From: Archilochus colubris | Taxonomy: Eukaryota > Chordata > Aves > Apodiformes > Trochilidae | DNA: 64,000 nt | Direction: 5' to 3' | Assembly: GCA_023079485.1 (NCBI GenBank) | Contig: CM041085.1 | Coordinates: 95,491,115-95,555,114, forward strand | In this document: positions 50,164 to 63,690 of the stretch, piece after piece | Layout: each line of letters starts with the position of its first letter | Numbering within the stretch: position 1 is the first letter of the stretch | Notes under the pieces: generated by a model | Database searches by the model: none | Told to the model about the DNA's origin: nothing | What the model saw: only the letters and a program-made list of their open reading frames with translations | Program-made: the position numbers and the translations under genes

Positions 50164-50185
50164 TTTTTTTTTTTTTTTTTTTTTT
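50164..50185 (+). repeat. Poly-T run (22 nt)
   Basis: An uninterrupted T run with no adjacent retroposed sequence recognised on the minus strand. Confidence 0.9.
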
Positions 50186-51608
50186 ATTACTGTATCAACT
50201 TTGATGAAGGCTTCCTCTCCCATTTAGAGATAGAAGAAAATCTGCTCCAAAAGAACTTGTTAATTTTGACATGGATTCAGCCTAGGAGAAGCATCTGTCA
50301 GCTGTTATTTTATCTGGGTCAGGCTTGGGGTTAGAAAGCAAGTCTCTCACACTCTGATCAAGCATTTAAAATGTTTTGATATTCTGGCCTTGATCCTTCC
50401 AGGCTTCTTCCTTGGAACTACTCAAATTAAATAAGCAAATATTAGTTAAAACTGAGGGAGGCTGATTCAAGATGGCCAAAAGTAATGTCAATTAATATCA
50501 AGTAAAGTATAAAAGGCAGAAGAATGTGTTTGGTTTCTATATTGCCACCAATGCCCATGCCTGTCTTCAGCTATTCATTTAAAAAAGAAAAAGAAACAAA
50601 AAAGACTTAAAGCTTCTACAGAGTTGGTCTGGGATGGAGCTAAGTTTCTTCATGCTGGTCCATCCAGTACTGTGGATGTTTGATGTTGATGATGCACCAG
50701 TATGGTGACTGCTGGTGAGCAGTGCTTGAGAAGGCTCCAGGGGTTCTTTTGATTCCCCTGTAGGAATATAGCCAGGACAGCTGATTCAAACTGACCAAAT
50801 ACCATATGATGTCCTGCTTAGCAGTAAAAGCTCAGGGAAAGATGGAGGAAGGAGTGATGTTTTTGCTTATGGCATTTGTCATCTCAAGCAAACTTTGTGA
50901 ATGCTGAGACTGTGCTTTCCAGGGAGTATCAGGACATCTATCTGACAGTGGGAGGTAGTAAAATATTTCCTCTTATTTCTTTGCTTGCACATACAGCTCT
51001 TGCTTCCTCAATAAAACTGTCACCATTATGGTCCACAAATATTCTCACCTTCCTTCTGTTTTCTCCATGTCGAGAGGGGTTGTTGCTTGGCTGCAGGCTG
51101 GGGTCAATCCACCACACAGTTTTGCTGCAATTCTGAAAACTTGCAATCCTAAAAACTACTGTGATGCTGAAAAAAGTGGTTTTTGTTCAGTCTGGTACAA
51201 AGCAAATGTTCGGTCCTCCAAATAAGACCAGCAGCTCTTTCCATACCCTCTGCAGTTTTCATTACCATAATTTGCAGCACCCAAATTTAATAATATGAGG
51301 ATATTAGTTTACAGTTCATTCCATAAAATGTGGGGAGAAGACTCTTCTCCAAGGACTCCTATCTGAAGTTTTAAGGTTTATGGATAAAAGGGTAATTATC
51401 AGTGACTAAAACTTGCCATGATTCAAAGAACTGGAATCAAACATATGGAATGCTTTCACAGAAGACACTAAATGTTACACTCAAATTCACTTTATCCTCA
51501 GTGAATGCAGAGCCTCCTATGTCACTAAGCTCATTTCCATAGTTTTCTGTCTCCCAGACACTGATTAACTGCTTCCATCCATCTTCAAGGCCTCTGTTCT
51601 CACACATG

Positions 51609-51635
51609 CACACACACACACACACACACACACAC
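51609..51635 (+). repeat. (CA)n dinucleotide microsatellite
   Basis: About 13 CA units, preceded by an imperfect CACACATG stretch. Confidence 0.95.
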
Positions 51636-52281
51636 GATATCATAAAGATAATTACAGCACGTGTAACTTCAATCTGTTTAGAAATCAACAGTTGCTAAGC
51701 AATAGCAAGTCAGGCTTCAGCCACAAAGAATATACACTGAGTCTGGCAAAACCTTCACTGTAACCTAAAGAGCATCAGTTCTGGAGCTCACATCAATTAA
51801 TCTGCTGAACTAATATTGGAAATCACAGTTGATGGCAGTATAAATATATCCATGGGTAATGTTGTCCAGGACAGCAGGATAGGGCTTGCTTTGCCATTCT
51901 CTGCATTATCCTACTGGTGCTCTCAACGCATGAAACCATCCTTGAGCAGATCCAGGAGCCTCTAAAACATCCCAAGCTGTTTTTCTATGTTTGGTTTCTC
52001 ACTTAGCAACAACTCCAATTAAAAGTTATAAATAACTAGCAAAATTCCATTAAAAGCACTTCCAAACACAGAACTAACATATCTGTAAATCACTGCTCAG
52101 TCTGCTTGTTATGGTAATTTCTCCTGTTAAGTACTCATTTTGGGATTACGTATTTTTATAATACTATTTATATAACACTACTCTGCTAAATTTACAACAT
52201 CTCTGTATGTGTGCATTGATCAGCTCATCGTTTCCTGATGACACAATTCTAGACTTAATATAGAATGAAAGAACTAATGAA

Positions 52282-52300
52282 TAGTAGAATTATTCTACTA
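52282..52300. repeat. Short perfect inverted repeat
   Basis: A 9-bp arm (tagtagaat) and its exact complement are separated by one base. It lies in a stretch where 'tagta' recurs several times. Confidence 0.8.
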
Positions 52301-52764
52301 GTAACTCTTAGTAGTATGATAGTATTAGTGTTTCTATATATGTTATAGGAAAATTATTAGTATGGAATATAGCTCATGAAGGCAGTGAAACCTCAGGGAC
52401 AACAAGGCCCTCAAATGAAAGTTAGGACAGCCTGATGCAGCCTGGAAATGCTATAACCACATAATTTTCTTTCTGGTATTTCTTGTGAAAAATAACAAGT
52501 TCAAGGATGAGTAATAGCATTAGAAAAATTAAAACAGCAAAGCAGCTGTAAGTAGGAAGATATAGATTTGACTAACATAGATAATGGTTCAATTCATGTA
52601 ACTGGAAATTAACTATTACAACAATCTACACATAAGACTTATGGAAATTAACTCAATAACCTACTATTAATAGTATATAAATGGACATGTAAATCCAGTG
52701 GCTATATAAGGCATACACTGTTAATATATATTGAATCCAAGAGCCATCATAAGTTTTTAATGAT

Positions 52765-52791
52765 TATATATGATTAACATAATCATATATA
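52765..52791. repeat. AT-rich hairpin, 12-bp stem
   Basis: The left arm tatatatgatta and its exact complement taatcatatata are separated by a 3-base loop (aca). No terminal duplication or transposon family was recognised. Confidence 0.8.
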
Positions 52792-53031
52792 TTTTTGCAT
52801 ATTTACAGGGATCAGAATTTCCTTGGAGGTCCACCTAAGACAAAACAGAGCATGTGAATGTATGAATAAAATTTATTTCAGTGTTTATGAAAAGCACTGT
52901 GTTGCTGTTTAAATTATGTAGCATGTTATAAACTCTCTGAGTCTCTGGGACTGTTTTATGAGTAGTCAGTGATACTTCCCTCTGTTGTTTCTATTCTCCT
53001 TGCCTTTCTTTGATCTATTTGAAGGAAGAAC

Positions 53032-53080
53032 ATCTATAAAAGGATCTATAAAAGGAAGGAAGAGTATCTATAAAAAGGAA
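53032..53080. repeat. Short imperfect tandem repeat
   Basis: Three copies of a motif close to atctataaaagga occur within 50 bp. Confidence 0.75.
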
Positions 53081-56000
53081 AACATCTGGCTGAAAAATAA
53101 AACTTACATCATGATTTATCAGATTATCACACACAAAGTTTGCATGTATAGTGGTAGAAACTGACTGCCTGCTTGCCAAGGGCAAACTGGAAAAACCTCT
53201 AACCAGCAAAAGAAGCAGGAGCAGATTATAACATTACTAGAATTCTTCCTATCTGAAATGTTTAAGACATTCCACTGCACAAGTAGATAGGCGATATTGT
53301 TACAGTCTCTCCGATCTTAAAAGCCTTCCTCACAGCTACCAAAACTTTGACTTAGCCTTCCCACAACTAGCCCAGAGTTTTTTAGCCAAAAATGTAGTTC
53401 TCCTGCTCTTGATAATTCACAGAAAAAGTATATATTTTTCTCATTCTTCTCCATTTTTGTGGCCATTAAGTAAAAAAACAAATGGGGAAACCTCTCAGTA
53501 GATAATTGGAAGACTCTTTCATCAGATTAATTATACATCAGCCTACTTTCATCGCTGGGATTTGACTGCAGGTACCACTTCACTGACTTCTTTCTCAGGT
53601 ATTTTTTAAAACATGGACAATTTTTCTTATGCCTCCAGGTTCTTCGTGGTGGTTCCTTTCTGAAGTTAACTTTCTTTTGAATACTTGCCCACAACTCACC
53701 TATATGTGAAATAATGGGCCCTGTAATAGCCTTGTATCTCAGGCTTGGCTTTCTCAGTATTTCAAAGCTACCAATTATCTGCTGAGAAAAGCAACAGGCA
53801 TTCTTACTTTGTACTTGTGCTGTGCCTTAATTAATTTCCTCATTAAACTGTAAGTAATTAACATTCCCTGGTATTTAAATGGCATTTTTTTTCTACCAGG
53901 GATTATTTATCTAAACATGTTCAAGATTTTCTCAACATCTATTGTTTCTCTCCATTAATCTTACATCTCTTTCATCAGCTGGAGTCTATTATAACACAAT
54001 ATATCAATATAAAAAAAAAATCTCTATGTTTGTACATGCATATGCTTATGCATATACCACTGGTGAGAAAAATGTTAATATTAACAAAATTAAATGGAAT
54101 CTTATTTTGTCTGGATTTGTTGAAATGTGTGAAAGGCCGACACTCATTTGAAGCGTATTGAAAAAGCATAGCATATGAGGTAAAAGACAGTTCATGAACA
54201 GATGAAAAAGAAATACTTGACACTAATCAAGCACCTTCATAAAGCCAAGCCTTTACAGCAAAACTGAAAAGAAATCCTGCTAACCCCAATGATGCTCAAA
54301 AAATATCCAGCATATTCTGGCTCCTGTTCACTGGAGTCAAGATGTTTTATGAAAATGTTTTGATCTCAACAAAACTTCACCAGAACCCAGCAAGAGAAAA
54401 ATCCATTTTCCCTTGGACCCTCCCTGTCTCCCTTACAATACTCAGCCAGACAAGATCTGCAGCTCTGAGACAAGCTCACCATGGGAACCACCCAATATGG
54501 TAGAGGGTTTTATGCTGAATTAGAATTAAACAGATTTTCAACATGCTTTTTGAAATATATTTTAATCCCCAGGTCCAGCTTTTACTTGCTTCATTGTGTT
54601 AGGAAAAAAAAAGGAAGAATAAATCAAATACAAATGAGGGTGTTTTTAAAAATTGATTGGTGTAAGTCAATGAAGAAAAGAAGCTTTAAACATTTTTTTA
54701 GATATTAATTAACAAAATCTAATGACTCAGTGCCTGAGTGAGACACCAGTTTAACTGTTTATTCCAAATAAAATCCTTGTACCACAGAAGAATTCAATGG
54801 TGTCCATCTCTTTCCTCAGAGTCAAGAACTAAATGTAAATGGACAATCAGGTATCTAAGACACAAAAGAAGTGTGTGCAACTGAATCTAGTATGATCTGA
54901 GGAACAGCGGGTCTTATTTTTGTGTTCCATTTTATTTGTCTAGATGACTACTTAAAGACTAGAAATTACCCCCCCCGTCTCTAATTATCTAGAGTCTTAC
55001 TGAAGACAACTGGAAAGACTTTCCACCTCAATAATCAGTTGAAAATTTGAAGGGAAAAAAAGTAACTTTAAAAAAGCTATAGAAAAGTGTTGGGATTGTC
55101 CCCTATTAATTTTAAGTTCCAGGTATCTTTCAGTATTCATATTCCATCTGATATACAAAATAAGACTTTTGGCCAAAAGAAACCTGCCTCTTTTTTCAAT
55201 TGGCAATGACTTCTGCTTGCTAAATCAATGTAAATTTTGGTGGTTCCATGTAGGTTACAAAGTTGCAGTACTTTTTCTTTTTCTGCTTTTAATCATTAGC
55301 AATAAAACCAGAATTTAGTGTACTACAGGGCTGTAGTCCTGAGACTTCTGTCTTCAGCTATGCCAACTGTCTTGTTTTGTCTAAGCAAAGCCAACTTTGT
55401 GAAAAGCAAAACAAAACAATCCCCAGAAGACAGCTTTTCAAAGCTTAAAAATTTACTTAAATTGTTTTCCAAGTAACTAAGTCAATGGAAAAACATACTA
55501 TGAAGATAATATTCTGCATTAGAAATAACTCATCAGACACATAATAGGCCTTTTTTATTGTTGCTTTCTTAGAGTAATTTTCAGAATATCCCTTAATCTG
55601 AGTCACTACTTATTTGGGGCCCATTTCTGCTCTAACAAAATGTTTATGTCAAACTTTCCATCACTGTACATCAAAATTAAAACCTAAATGAGATGAAAAG
55701 TTGTACATTCCCAAATCTTCTTCATTCATCTCCCTTTTTCTTCTCTTAGTTTTAGTCCTCCCTTTTCCCCACTCTTCTGGTATTCCCGTTGATAACTCCT
55801 CATCATGATTCATACTGACTGTACTATCATAAAAAAGTGCAATCTGTTTTTTGCTCTCTGAACACCACTCTGTTTGCATCACTCTCTTTGGGTCATCTAT
55901 TTGGAGATATGTCTATAACAGGGGGCTAATTTTCTGCATTTGTATGTAGTGCAAAAGGGAAAAGGTACCAGACTTGGGGTTTTACCTTTCCACACATAGC

Positions 56001-57054
56001 AGCAAAAAGGACAAGATAAGCTACAAAGCCTCAGGGGAAAATAATAATAATAATAAAAAAAAGGTTAATCATATTCTGTAATTTATAGGGTTAAGTGAAA
56101 GGAAACACAAGAGAAGGAGAACATATTTTTTTGTTAGTTTTAGTTACCAGTAGAGAACTTAATGATAAAAGACTTTTTTTTCCATGGTGGAGGGGTTCCT
56201 TCATTCCTAAAAATGAATGAGAGTGGATGACAATGACCAAAATACAAGGGAAGGATGCAGGAGTAATACACAGCATTGTTTGAAAGTCTGAAATTATTTT
56301 AAAAATGAAGGCTTATGTTATGTATGGTTGAGCAACCAGAAAGATGCAAAAAATGTTTTTTGCACATTTTATGCAGACCATAGGCTGCAGATAGCACATC
56401 TGGAAGGCACAGAAACTTTTACATTTTTTATCAGGTAGGAATGAGTGGGAGATTCAAACATTTTTTAAAAGGATTTTTACGTTACCTGTTTATGCTACAT
56501 AACAATTGCCTTTAGAAAGATATTACTTCCACAGAACTGCTTTTGAGCATGCAAAAAGAAAGGGCACCTACAAGTGCAGAAGATTTAATGAAAGGAAAAG
56601 CCATAAGTAGAAATTGTGAAGCATTTTGCTCTTGCAGGTGAATGTCAACAGGGCAGGGGGGTTGAACAGCAGTAGGACAGTCTGCTGAAATAAATGAAGA
56701 GTACACATGGCAAGGTTAAGAATAAAGTATTATTTTTACCTCAGCTATTCTCTTAAGATCTGTGCTGTCCTTTCTGCTGCTAGACCTCAATGCAAAATTT
56801 GACCTTTCAGCAATTTTCCCTAAGTTTCTTCTGATTAATATTTCATTTTAATACACAACGGTTCAATATCAACACTGAATTTTCAAGAGGCAGGTTGGTA
56901 CCACTGGCCATGGTTTCCAGTGCATGTCAAGGCTCTCATGCCCTGGTCTTTCAAAGGAATGTGAATTAAAATACAAAATTGCAGTTCTGGGAAAAAAAAA
57001 TGATGGTGAAGTGGCAGGATCTGAGAAAATGAGAGAAGGCTGTGAATCAGGAAC

Positions 57055-57175
57055 TTGCGGATCCTAATTACCGGTTTTGCTGCTGGTTTGATTTCAAATC
57101 TTGGGCAAGCATCAGTCTTTCTGCCTCAGCTACTCAATCTCTGTAACGTGAGATGCAGATGTACTCTTCAAAGAC
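57055..57175 (+). repeat. MIR-like ancient SINE remnant
   Basis: TTGATTTCAAATCTTGGGCA, then TCTGCCTCAGCTACTCAATC and TCTGTAACGTGAGATG follow the MIR order (cttgggcaagtcact, tgcctcagttt, ctgtaaaatgagg). Confidence 0.5.
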
Positions 57176-59119
57176 AGCTCATGAGTTTCTATTTGAGTTT
57201 ATTCAGACTTTCCTTGCCAAAGTGGCTGCAATGGGCCCACTGAGAGCAGCATTGAGATGGAGTGAAGTGGGAGCTGGCAATGCTTGTGGCAAGGTTGTGT
57301 GTCTGCCTGCACAGCAACCAGGGCAGCAGCTGCTCCCACAACCCGAGACAGCTCATGCCTTTACTCCTCCCCTGATCATTGCCTTCCCCTCTCTGGCTTC
57401 CAGGCTTATAAATACAATGATTGCAAATACAATGGTTGTAAAATACAAAACAAAGCAATTGTTTTCTGTTTTGTCTTCTAGATCCTAAACTACACATTCT
57501 AGGCATCCTAGCATACTATGACAGCTCATTTAAAACCACTAGGGACAGAAACTTAAACCCTGTTAAATTATTTCAGATGCAGAATTTTATTTCACCCAAA
57601 TGATGCTATTTATAGAACAGAATAGCTAGATGGAGAATTTCAAACATAGAGGAAGAGATGTTCTCAGTAATAAAGACATTAGTATGAAAACTAGATTCAG
57701 CACACAGACTCCAAAATCTGTTTGTAGTTGCAACACTACAGCAACACTTGGAGAAAAAGAGGTCACGTGCAAGAAAAACAAAAAATAAAATACAGAAAAC
57801 AATCCACTTTGCATTTCGAGTGAAGTAATTTTAATAAAGGTAGGAAAAAATTGTTGCTATTCACCAAATCCAGACTTTACAATGAAAGCTAACAGTTGTT
57901 TTCCTTCAACAAGCATATCTGCACAGGACTGTTTGAATTTAATTTTTTCTTTTATCTGCTGTCATAACTTCAGTTTGCACTGAAGCTGATGATAAGAGAG
58001 ATTTTTAGCATACTTAAAGCTGTTTTATTCCTAAAGCAAAAATAATAGGAAGCAACCTGTCTTGAGAATGTATTCAAATGGAGTGCAAAAATGTATGTGT
58101 TTCCTTTGAAAGTCAGTAGGCTCAGCACTGTAGAATAACAATCTCAAATTTTACTGTACCGTGAGATAGATCTTAGGGTGGTAGAAGTGCTTGGAAAATA
58201 GACAAGCATAAACTTAATAAATTAACTTCAATTTCCATGCAAGAATCCCTTGACTTTAGACTACATTTAATATAATAATTATATATGCTTTTTGTTAGTT
58301 CTTCACTATGGTACCATCCTGATCAATATTTAAATTCTGTTTCCATGGCACCATTTACCTTTTTATGCCACTTGTTCTGTTTGCTTTACTAGATAATACA
58401 GAGAAAATGTTGCAACATTGTACCAATACTGAGTATTCTCATCATAAGCTCTGAGAAGGTGGAAACAAAGCAACGTGAACTTTATTTCTCGATTTCTTGG
58501 ATCAGTGATTTAAATTTCTTCATCTGTAACCAAATTTCTACATTTTAGTCACAGCACTGTAACACTCCTCCAGTCCAGCTGTATCATGCTGGATCCAAAG
58601 GAAATGCCTGCAAGTTAAATAGAAGAAAAGTACTGTCTACAAGCTGTAAGTAAACTAATAAATTAAACAATGCCCAGGTTCGGTTGTGTAGTCATATATA
58701 TAGATAAATGGTTAGATTGCTCTGCAACATGCTTTTTGCCTGTGCCACTAGGTAAAACAAACAAACAAAAAAACCCACCAAACTTGAAGTGTTTCCAGCA
58801 TTGGTCTGGGATCAGAATCTTGCAGTGAGATGAGCAGATCTCTGCCATTCCCAATGGATGTTTGGCACTCAGCCATCCTCTGCACAGGCAAGTTTTGGAG
58901 ACTGAAATATTTACTAACAAGAGGTAGGTTAGACCATGCCAGATGGTTTCACTGCCCACCACCATTCCTGGCCATGTTTAATTTACTTACATAGATACAG
59001 CTAGAATATCCACCTCATGATGGAATATTAAGGGAATCAAACACCTCTTACAGCCATCTGACAATGTTATATAAAAGCATAAAACTTCTAAATGTCTGTC
59101 TATGATTCGTTATTCTTTT

Positions 59120-59893
59120 GCCTAGTTCAGTAAGGCCAAGTGCAAGGCTCTGCACAAGGGTCAGGGAAATCCTGAGCTCAAATACAGGAGAAAAGATTGA
59201 AAGCAGCCCTGAGGAGAGGGACTTGGGTATGGCTGATGAGAAGCCCAACATGAGGCAGCAATGTGAGCTTGCAGCCCAGAAAGTCAATTGTATCCTGAGC
59301 TGCATAAAGAAAAAGCATGGCCAACAGGTCAGGGGAGCTGAATCTCCCCTCCACTCTCATGCGACCCCCACCTGGAGTATTGTGTCCAGCTCTGGAACCC
59401 CCAACAGAAGAAGGACATGGAGCTCTTGGGCTGAGTCCAGAGGAGGAGCATGAAGATGATCAGGGGGCTGGAGCACCTCTCCTATGAGATCAGGCTGAGA
59501 GAGTTGGGGTTGTTCAGCCTGGAGAAGAGAAAGCTTCAGAGACCTTCTAGAAGCCTTCCAGTACATGAAGGGAACCCACAGGAAAGCTGTGAAGGGACTC
59601 TGGATCAGGGACTATAGTTATAGGACAATGGGTAATGGTTTCAAAGTGAAAGAGTGGAGATCTAGATTAGATATAAGGAAGAAATTATTTTCTGTGAGGG
59701 TGGTGAAACACTGGAACAGATTGCTCAAGGAAGCTGTGTCTGCCTCCTCCCTGGAAATGTTCCAGGCCAGGTTGGATGGGACTCTGAGCAACGTGGTGTA
59801 ATGGGAGGTGTCCCTGGCCATGCAGTGGGGTTGGAGCTAGGTGATCTTCAAGGTCCCTTCCAAACCAAACTAATCTGTGATTCTATGATATTA
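59120..59893 (+). mobile_element. CR1 LINE, 5'-truncated copy (about 770 bp)
   Basis: Typical plus-strand CR1 sequence runs from AAGTGCAAGGCTCTGCAC through AGCAGCCCTGAGGAGAGGGA, CCCACCTGGAGTATTGTGTC, GGCTGAGAGAGTTGGGGTTG and GGAGGTGTCCCTGGCCATG to a 3' end CTAATCTGTGATTCTATGAT. The coding frames are broken (pieces at 59118-59453 and 59565-59801, the latter with RLDIRKKLFSVRVVKHWNRL). It lies antisense to DLGAP2. Confidence 0.93.
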
Positions 59894-62800
59894 TGGGTGA
59901 GATTTCATTCCTTACTAATTACAAACTTAATGAAGGCATTGACATGTGTGCTAGGCAGCTGAGCTGCCATATACTCAAAGATTTCTTCAGTACCATCAAT
60001 GGAGTCTACACACTGAGCTGAGGTTTCACTGATAAGACCCTTACTTATTATAATGGGAATTTAGACACTTAGTTTGCCTGTAAATACCTACATTTGACAT
60101 TTTAATCCTGAACTGAGTTCTACCTGACATATTTGTGCTTCCCAGTGCTACCTAGGGTCATTCTCAATATACAGACACTAGAAAAACAGAGTAATTTTCT
60201 TGACTTCAAAATTAAAAGTGAAGCTAAAGAACTGAATGATAAATCAAGAAATCAAGAAAGCACAAGTTTAATTTATACATGAAATTGCATCCATTCTCTG
60301 CTGTAGCACCTTGGCTACCTTTAAGGCCAGGCAGCTTGGGGTACATAGCTCAGCTTTGATGTGTCTCTGATTTAAAACCAGGACTGGAGCATAATCCAAC
60401 TCCCTCTGAAGTAAAGGAACAAGAACATGGGGAAAGCAGCTCCCTCTAGCATGCAGGTGGATGCTCCATAACAGAGTACCAGGAAGTACTTAAAATATTT
60501 GGTGGATGTATTCTATGTGTCTCATTCACCTCTCTCCCTTTTGGTGAGGATGGAAACTCCTGATTCTGTTTCTGGTTTTCATCCCTTTCACTCCAAATTC
60601 CTTTCTGGTTTCTAGGAAGGTAATTTTAGTAACAGAGAACTCATTCACTGACAGTAACCAAGAAGTACTTGAAGTTCTCTCCTTTCCTCTTTGTTTTCTC
60701 TGTTCTCCTTTCAATCCTATCCCCATCTTCCCCAGTCTTCCTATTTGGGGAAATGCATAATTTTTTTTTAATACATTAAAATTACATCATGTTTTTTTGT
60801 AACCAAAGCTAAAATAGAGAAATGGTAGATTTGCTGACTATATTTTAATTCTTATGGTTAGAACTATTTCAGCTGGAGATGCCAAAGCCCAAGTTATTCA
60901 GAGTATTAAAATGCAGCTTTTTAAAATCTCTAAATGCGATTAATTTCGTAATAAGTACTTTTTTAACTAAATGTATGAAAGCTACTTGCTACTACTGTAC
61001 TGCTAAAATTATCATAGCCAGTATTTCTTTGATGACTATCACCATTTAAAAGATTTATATATGATAACTGTTTCATCAGTAAAACCAGCTGCCCTCATAT
61101 TTTTACCAAATTTGAACATTCATGGACTGATTTTCATTTCCTTTGTTAATACATTGCTCAAATGATTTTGTAATTCTTACAACAGTATTATTACAGGAAT
61201 CTGACACTGCAACCTGGGCAAATAGTGGCATCCTGACCTATATAATGCTTTTCAAATATACTGTAATGTGTGATATCTATAGGCTATGTAACAAAAAAGA
61301 AAAGAAATATTCCTGGTGCACACTCATCTGTTTACTCTGCCAGTAAATGATCTAGAGGGCTAGCATACACATAAATACATATATTTTATGCAATTTAGTG
61401 ACAGAAGTGCATGATTATCACATTGACAATTTCCCTCAATGTATTTGCTATCATTAATTTTAATGAGAATCCCAGCCAGTTTATTATGCTTGACTCAAAG
61501 CACTTTGATAATACTCAGAGCCTGGAGAACAACTTAAGATGTTCCACCATTACTTGTGTAGCTTTTACCCACTAGAACTCAGAACTCAGTTGTGCTACAG
61601 CTGTTACCAAGTTATTGATGAAGAAATTGAGCAGTTCTTCCTCTGCCCTCCTAAACTTAATTTATTTTCTTTTTTACTTTTCACCTAGAAATTATGTTCT
61701 GGCATGTGAAAAACCATCATTAACATGGAGACAAGGGCAATCTGTACTACAATGAATAATGTTTGAAAATGCATCCTCCAGTTACTGAGTTCGGTTTTCA
61801 TTTTTGCCTTTTCTTCTCTAATATAAATTAAGACTGAAAGCTGCAGAGATGAAAAGAGTCTCAGAAACTTTCTGTGGTAGTTTCCTTCTATGGTTGCCAT
61901 CTGCTTCATCTCTGTGCACAACTGTATATTCACTTGCATTATTCTTGTGAAGGCCACGTTTGGTCACAGCTGACCCCATTCTGCAAAGAAATGCAGTTCC
62001 CATCCTTTTTCTGACACTAGTATAGATGTGAGATACCAGAATTTAAGCAATTGTTTTGGCAAAGAATTCCCATTTCAAGCTTAGAAAACTCACTTTTAGG
62101 GCTAGATTTACAAGAGGGTCTAGATTCTCAGACATGGTCTGACTACATACTTATATAATAGAAGTTCAATCTGTCTAATGAAGCAGGATCTATCCTAAGT
62201 TTTAGATCTCAGATCCACACTATGTTGCTATCTTTAATGTTCCCTCAGAATCAAACATTTTGTCACCAATTTTGTTTACCTACTACACTAGGTAGTGACA
62301 AAGAAACACCTGAAAGAAGATATAAGGTAAGGATTTTTCACCCATTTAACCTACTCCTTCAAACTCTAATACCATTGTTCTGCACTGAGCAGCCCTCTCA
62401 AGCTATCTGTAATATTTCCTATCTTAATACATAAATGCATTTAATATTACCCAACAATTATTGTTTGGTGAACCAAGAAATAAATAATGATTATAATAAT
62501 ACCTCTCTCTAATATGTACCTCTCGCTTGGTCAGTACATCAGTACTTCTCAGATTTCTTCATTGAATAGCTGATTTTTTTTTTATTCATAATTTATGAAC
62601 TGGGAAACAGCAAGCTAAGGGTTTTTTTGCTGGAAGTTATGCAACAGGCTACTTTAATAACTAGGTTTCCTGATTCCCTGGTTAATGCACTATTCAGATA
62701 AGACAAAAGAACTGTTAAAGACAGAAGTTATGAGCCAACTGCTCTTCATAGAGCAATAAACACTCTCTGTGCTTCAACAGATAAATCACACAAAATGATT

Positions 62801-63439
62801 TACTCTTGCTCCCTCATGCCAAGTGGAAACCTGAGATTTGGCTGTTTTCCACTGGGATGAAAAAGAAATAGAGGGAAACTCAGCTGAAGTAATTCAGTGT
62901 CCCAAAAATCTTTCACATCCCATCTGAGACACACAGGCTTTTGTAGAAAAACCAGAGACAGTTGGGCTCAACAATTGTCTGTGTCTCACTTGAAGTTCCA
63001 CCAAAACAATTGGGCTCATTAAATTTCTGAATTGTGATTTATAAGCAGACATGTGTTCCCTTGTCTACTCTGCATAGCTTAAGTTTGTAGAATATGAAAA
63101 GCAATTAGCATGGTGATGAGTCTGAGCTAATAAGCCTATTGCAAGGGAGGGTGTATTAGCTTAGAGTTAGCATGCTGTTAGCCATATGCAAACAGCTTTC
63201 ATTTGCCCTTGAGCAGGACAGAACAATGCACTGCCTATCTAGAGAGCAGTCTTTTAGACCCAGAACCAACAACTGCTTCCCTCTGTTTCACACAGACTTT
63301 CCAACTATATTGCAATCAGCACCTGATTCCAGATGTTTTGCTGTAGCTTCAAAACACTGAGCAGAGGATACAAATAAGCAGATGTATCGACTAAACCACA
63401 CAAAGCTGTAGTCTACAACGGCTGCTCTGCAACCAGTAG

Positions 63440-63690
63440 AGAATCGTAGAATGGTTGGAAGGGACTTTAAAATTTCAATCCCACTGCATGGACAGGGACA
63501 CCTTCTTCTAGACCAGGTTGCTCAAAGCCCCATCCAAATTTCCTTTCAACACTTCCAGGGATGGGTCATCACCATTTCCCTGGGGTAACCTATTCTAGTG
63601 TCTCACTACCCTCTCAGTCAAGAACTTTTTCTTAATATCTAATCGAAATCTAACCTATTCCAGTTTAAAGCCATTACCCCAGTACTTACA
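63440..63690 (-). mobile_element. CR1 LINE 3' fragment
   Basis: Reverse complement of a CR1 3' region on the plus strand: GAATCGTAGAATGGTTGGAA, then GACCAGGTTGCTCAAAGCCC, ACTTCCAGGGATGGGTCATC and TTTCTTAATATCTAATCGAA. It is moderately diverged. Confidence 0.88.

Noticed and set aside
57189..57506. Overlapping 105-111 codon frames on both strands
   Set aside because: Mutually exclusive chance frames next to a MIR-like remnant; no family recognised.
59118..59453. 111-codon plus-strand frame as a possible gene
   Set aside because: It is CR1 sequence in a broken frame; the nucleotide pattern is that of the LINE.
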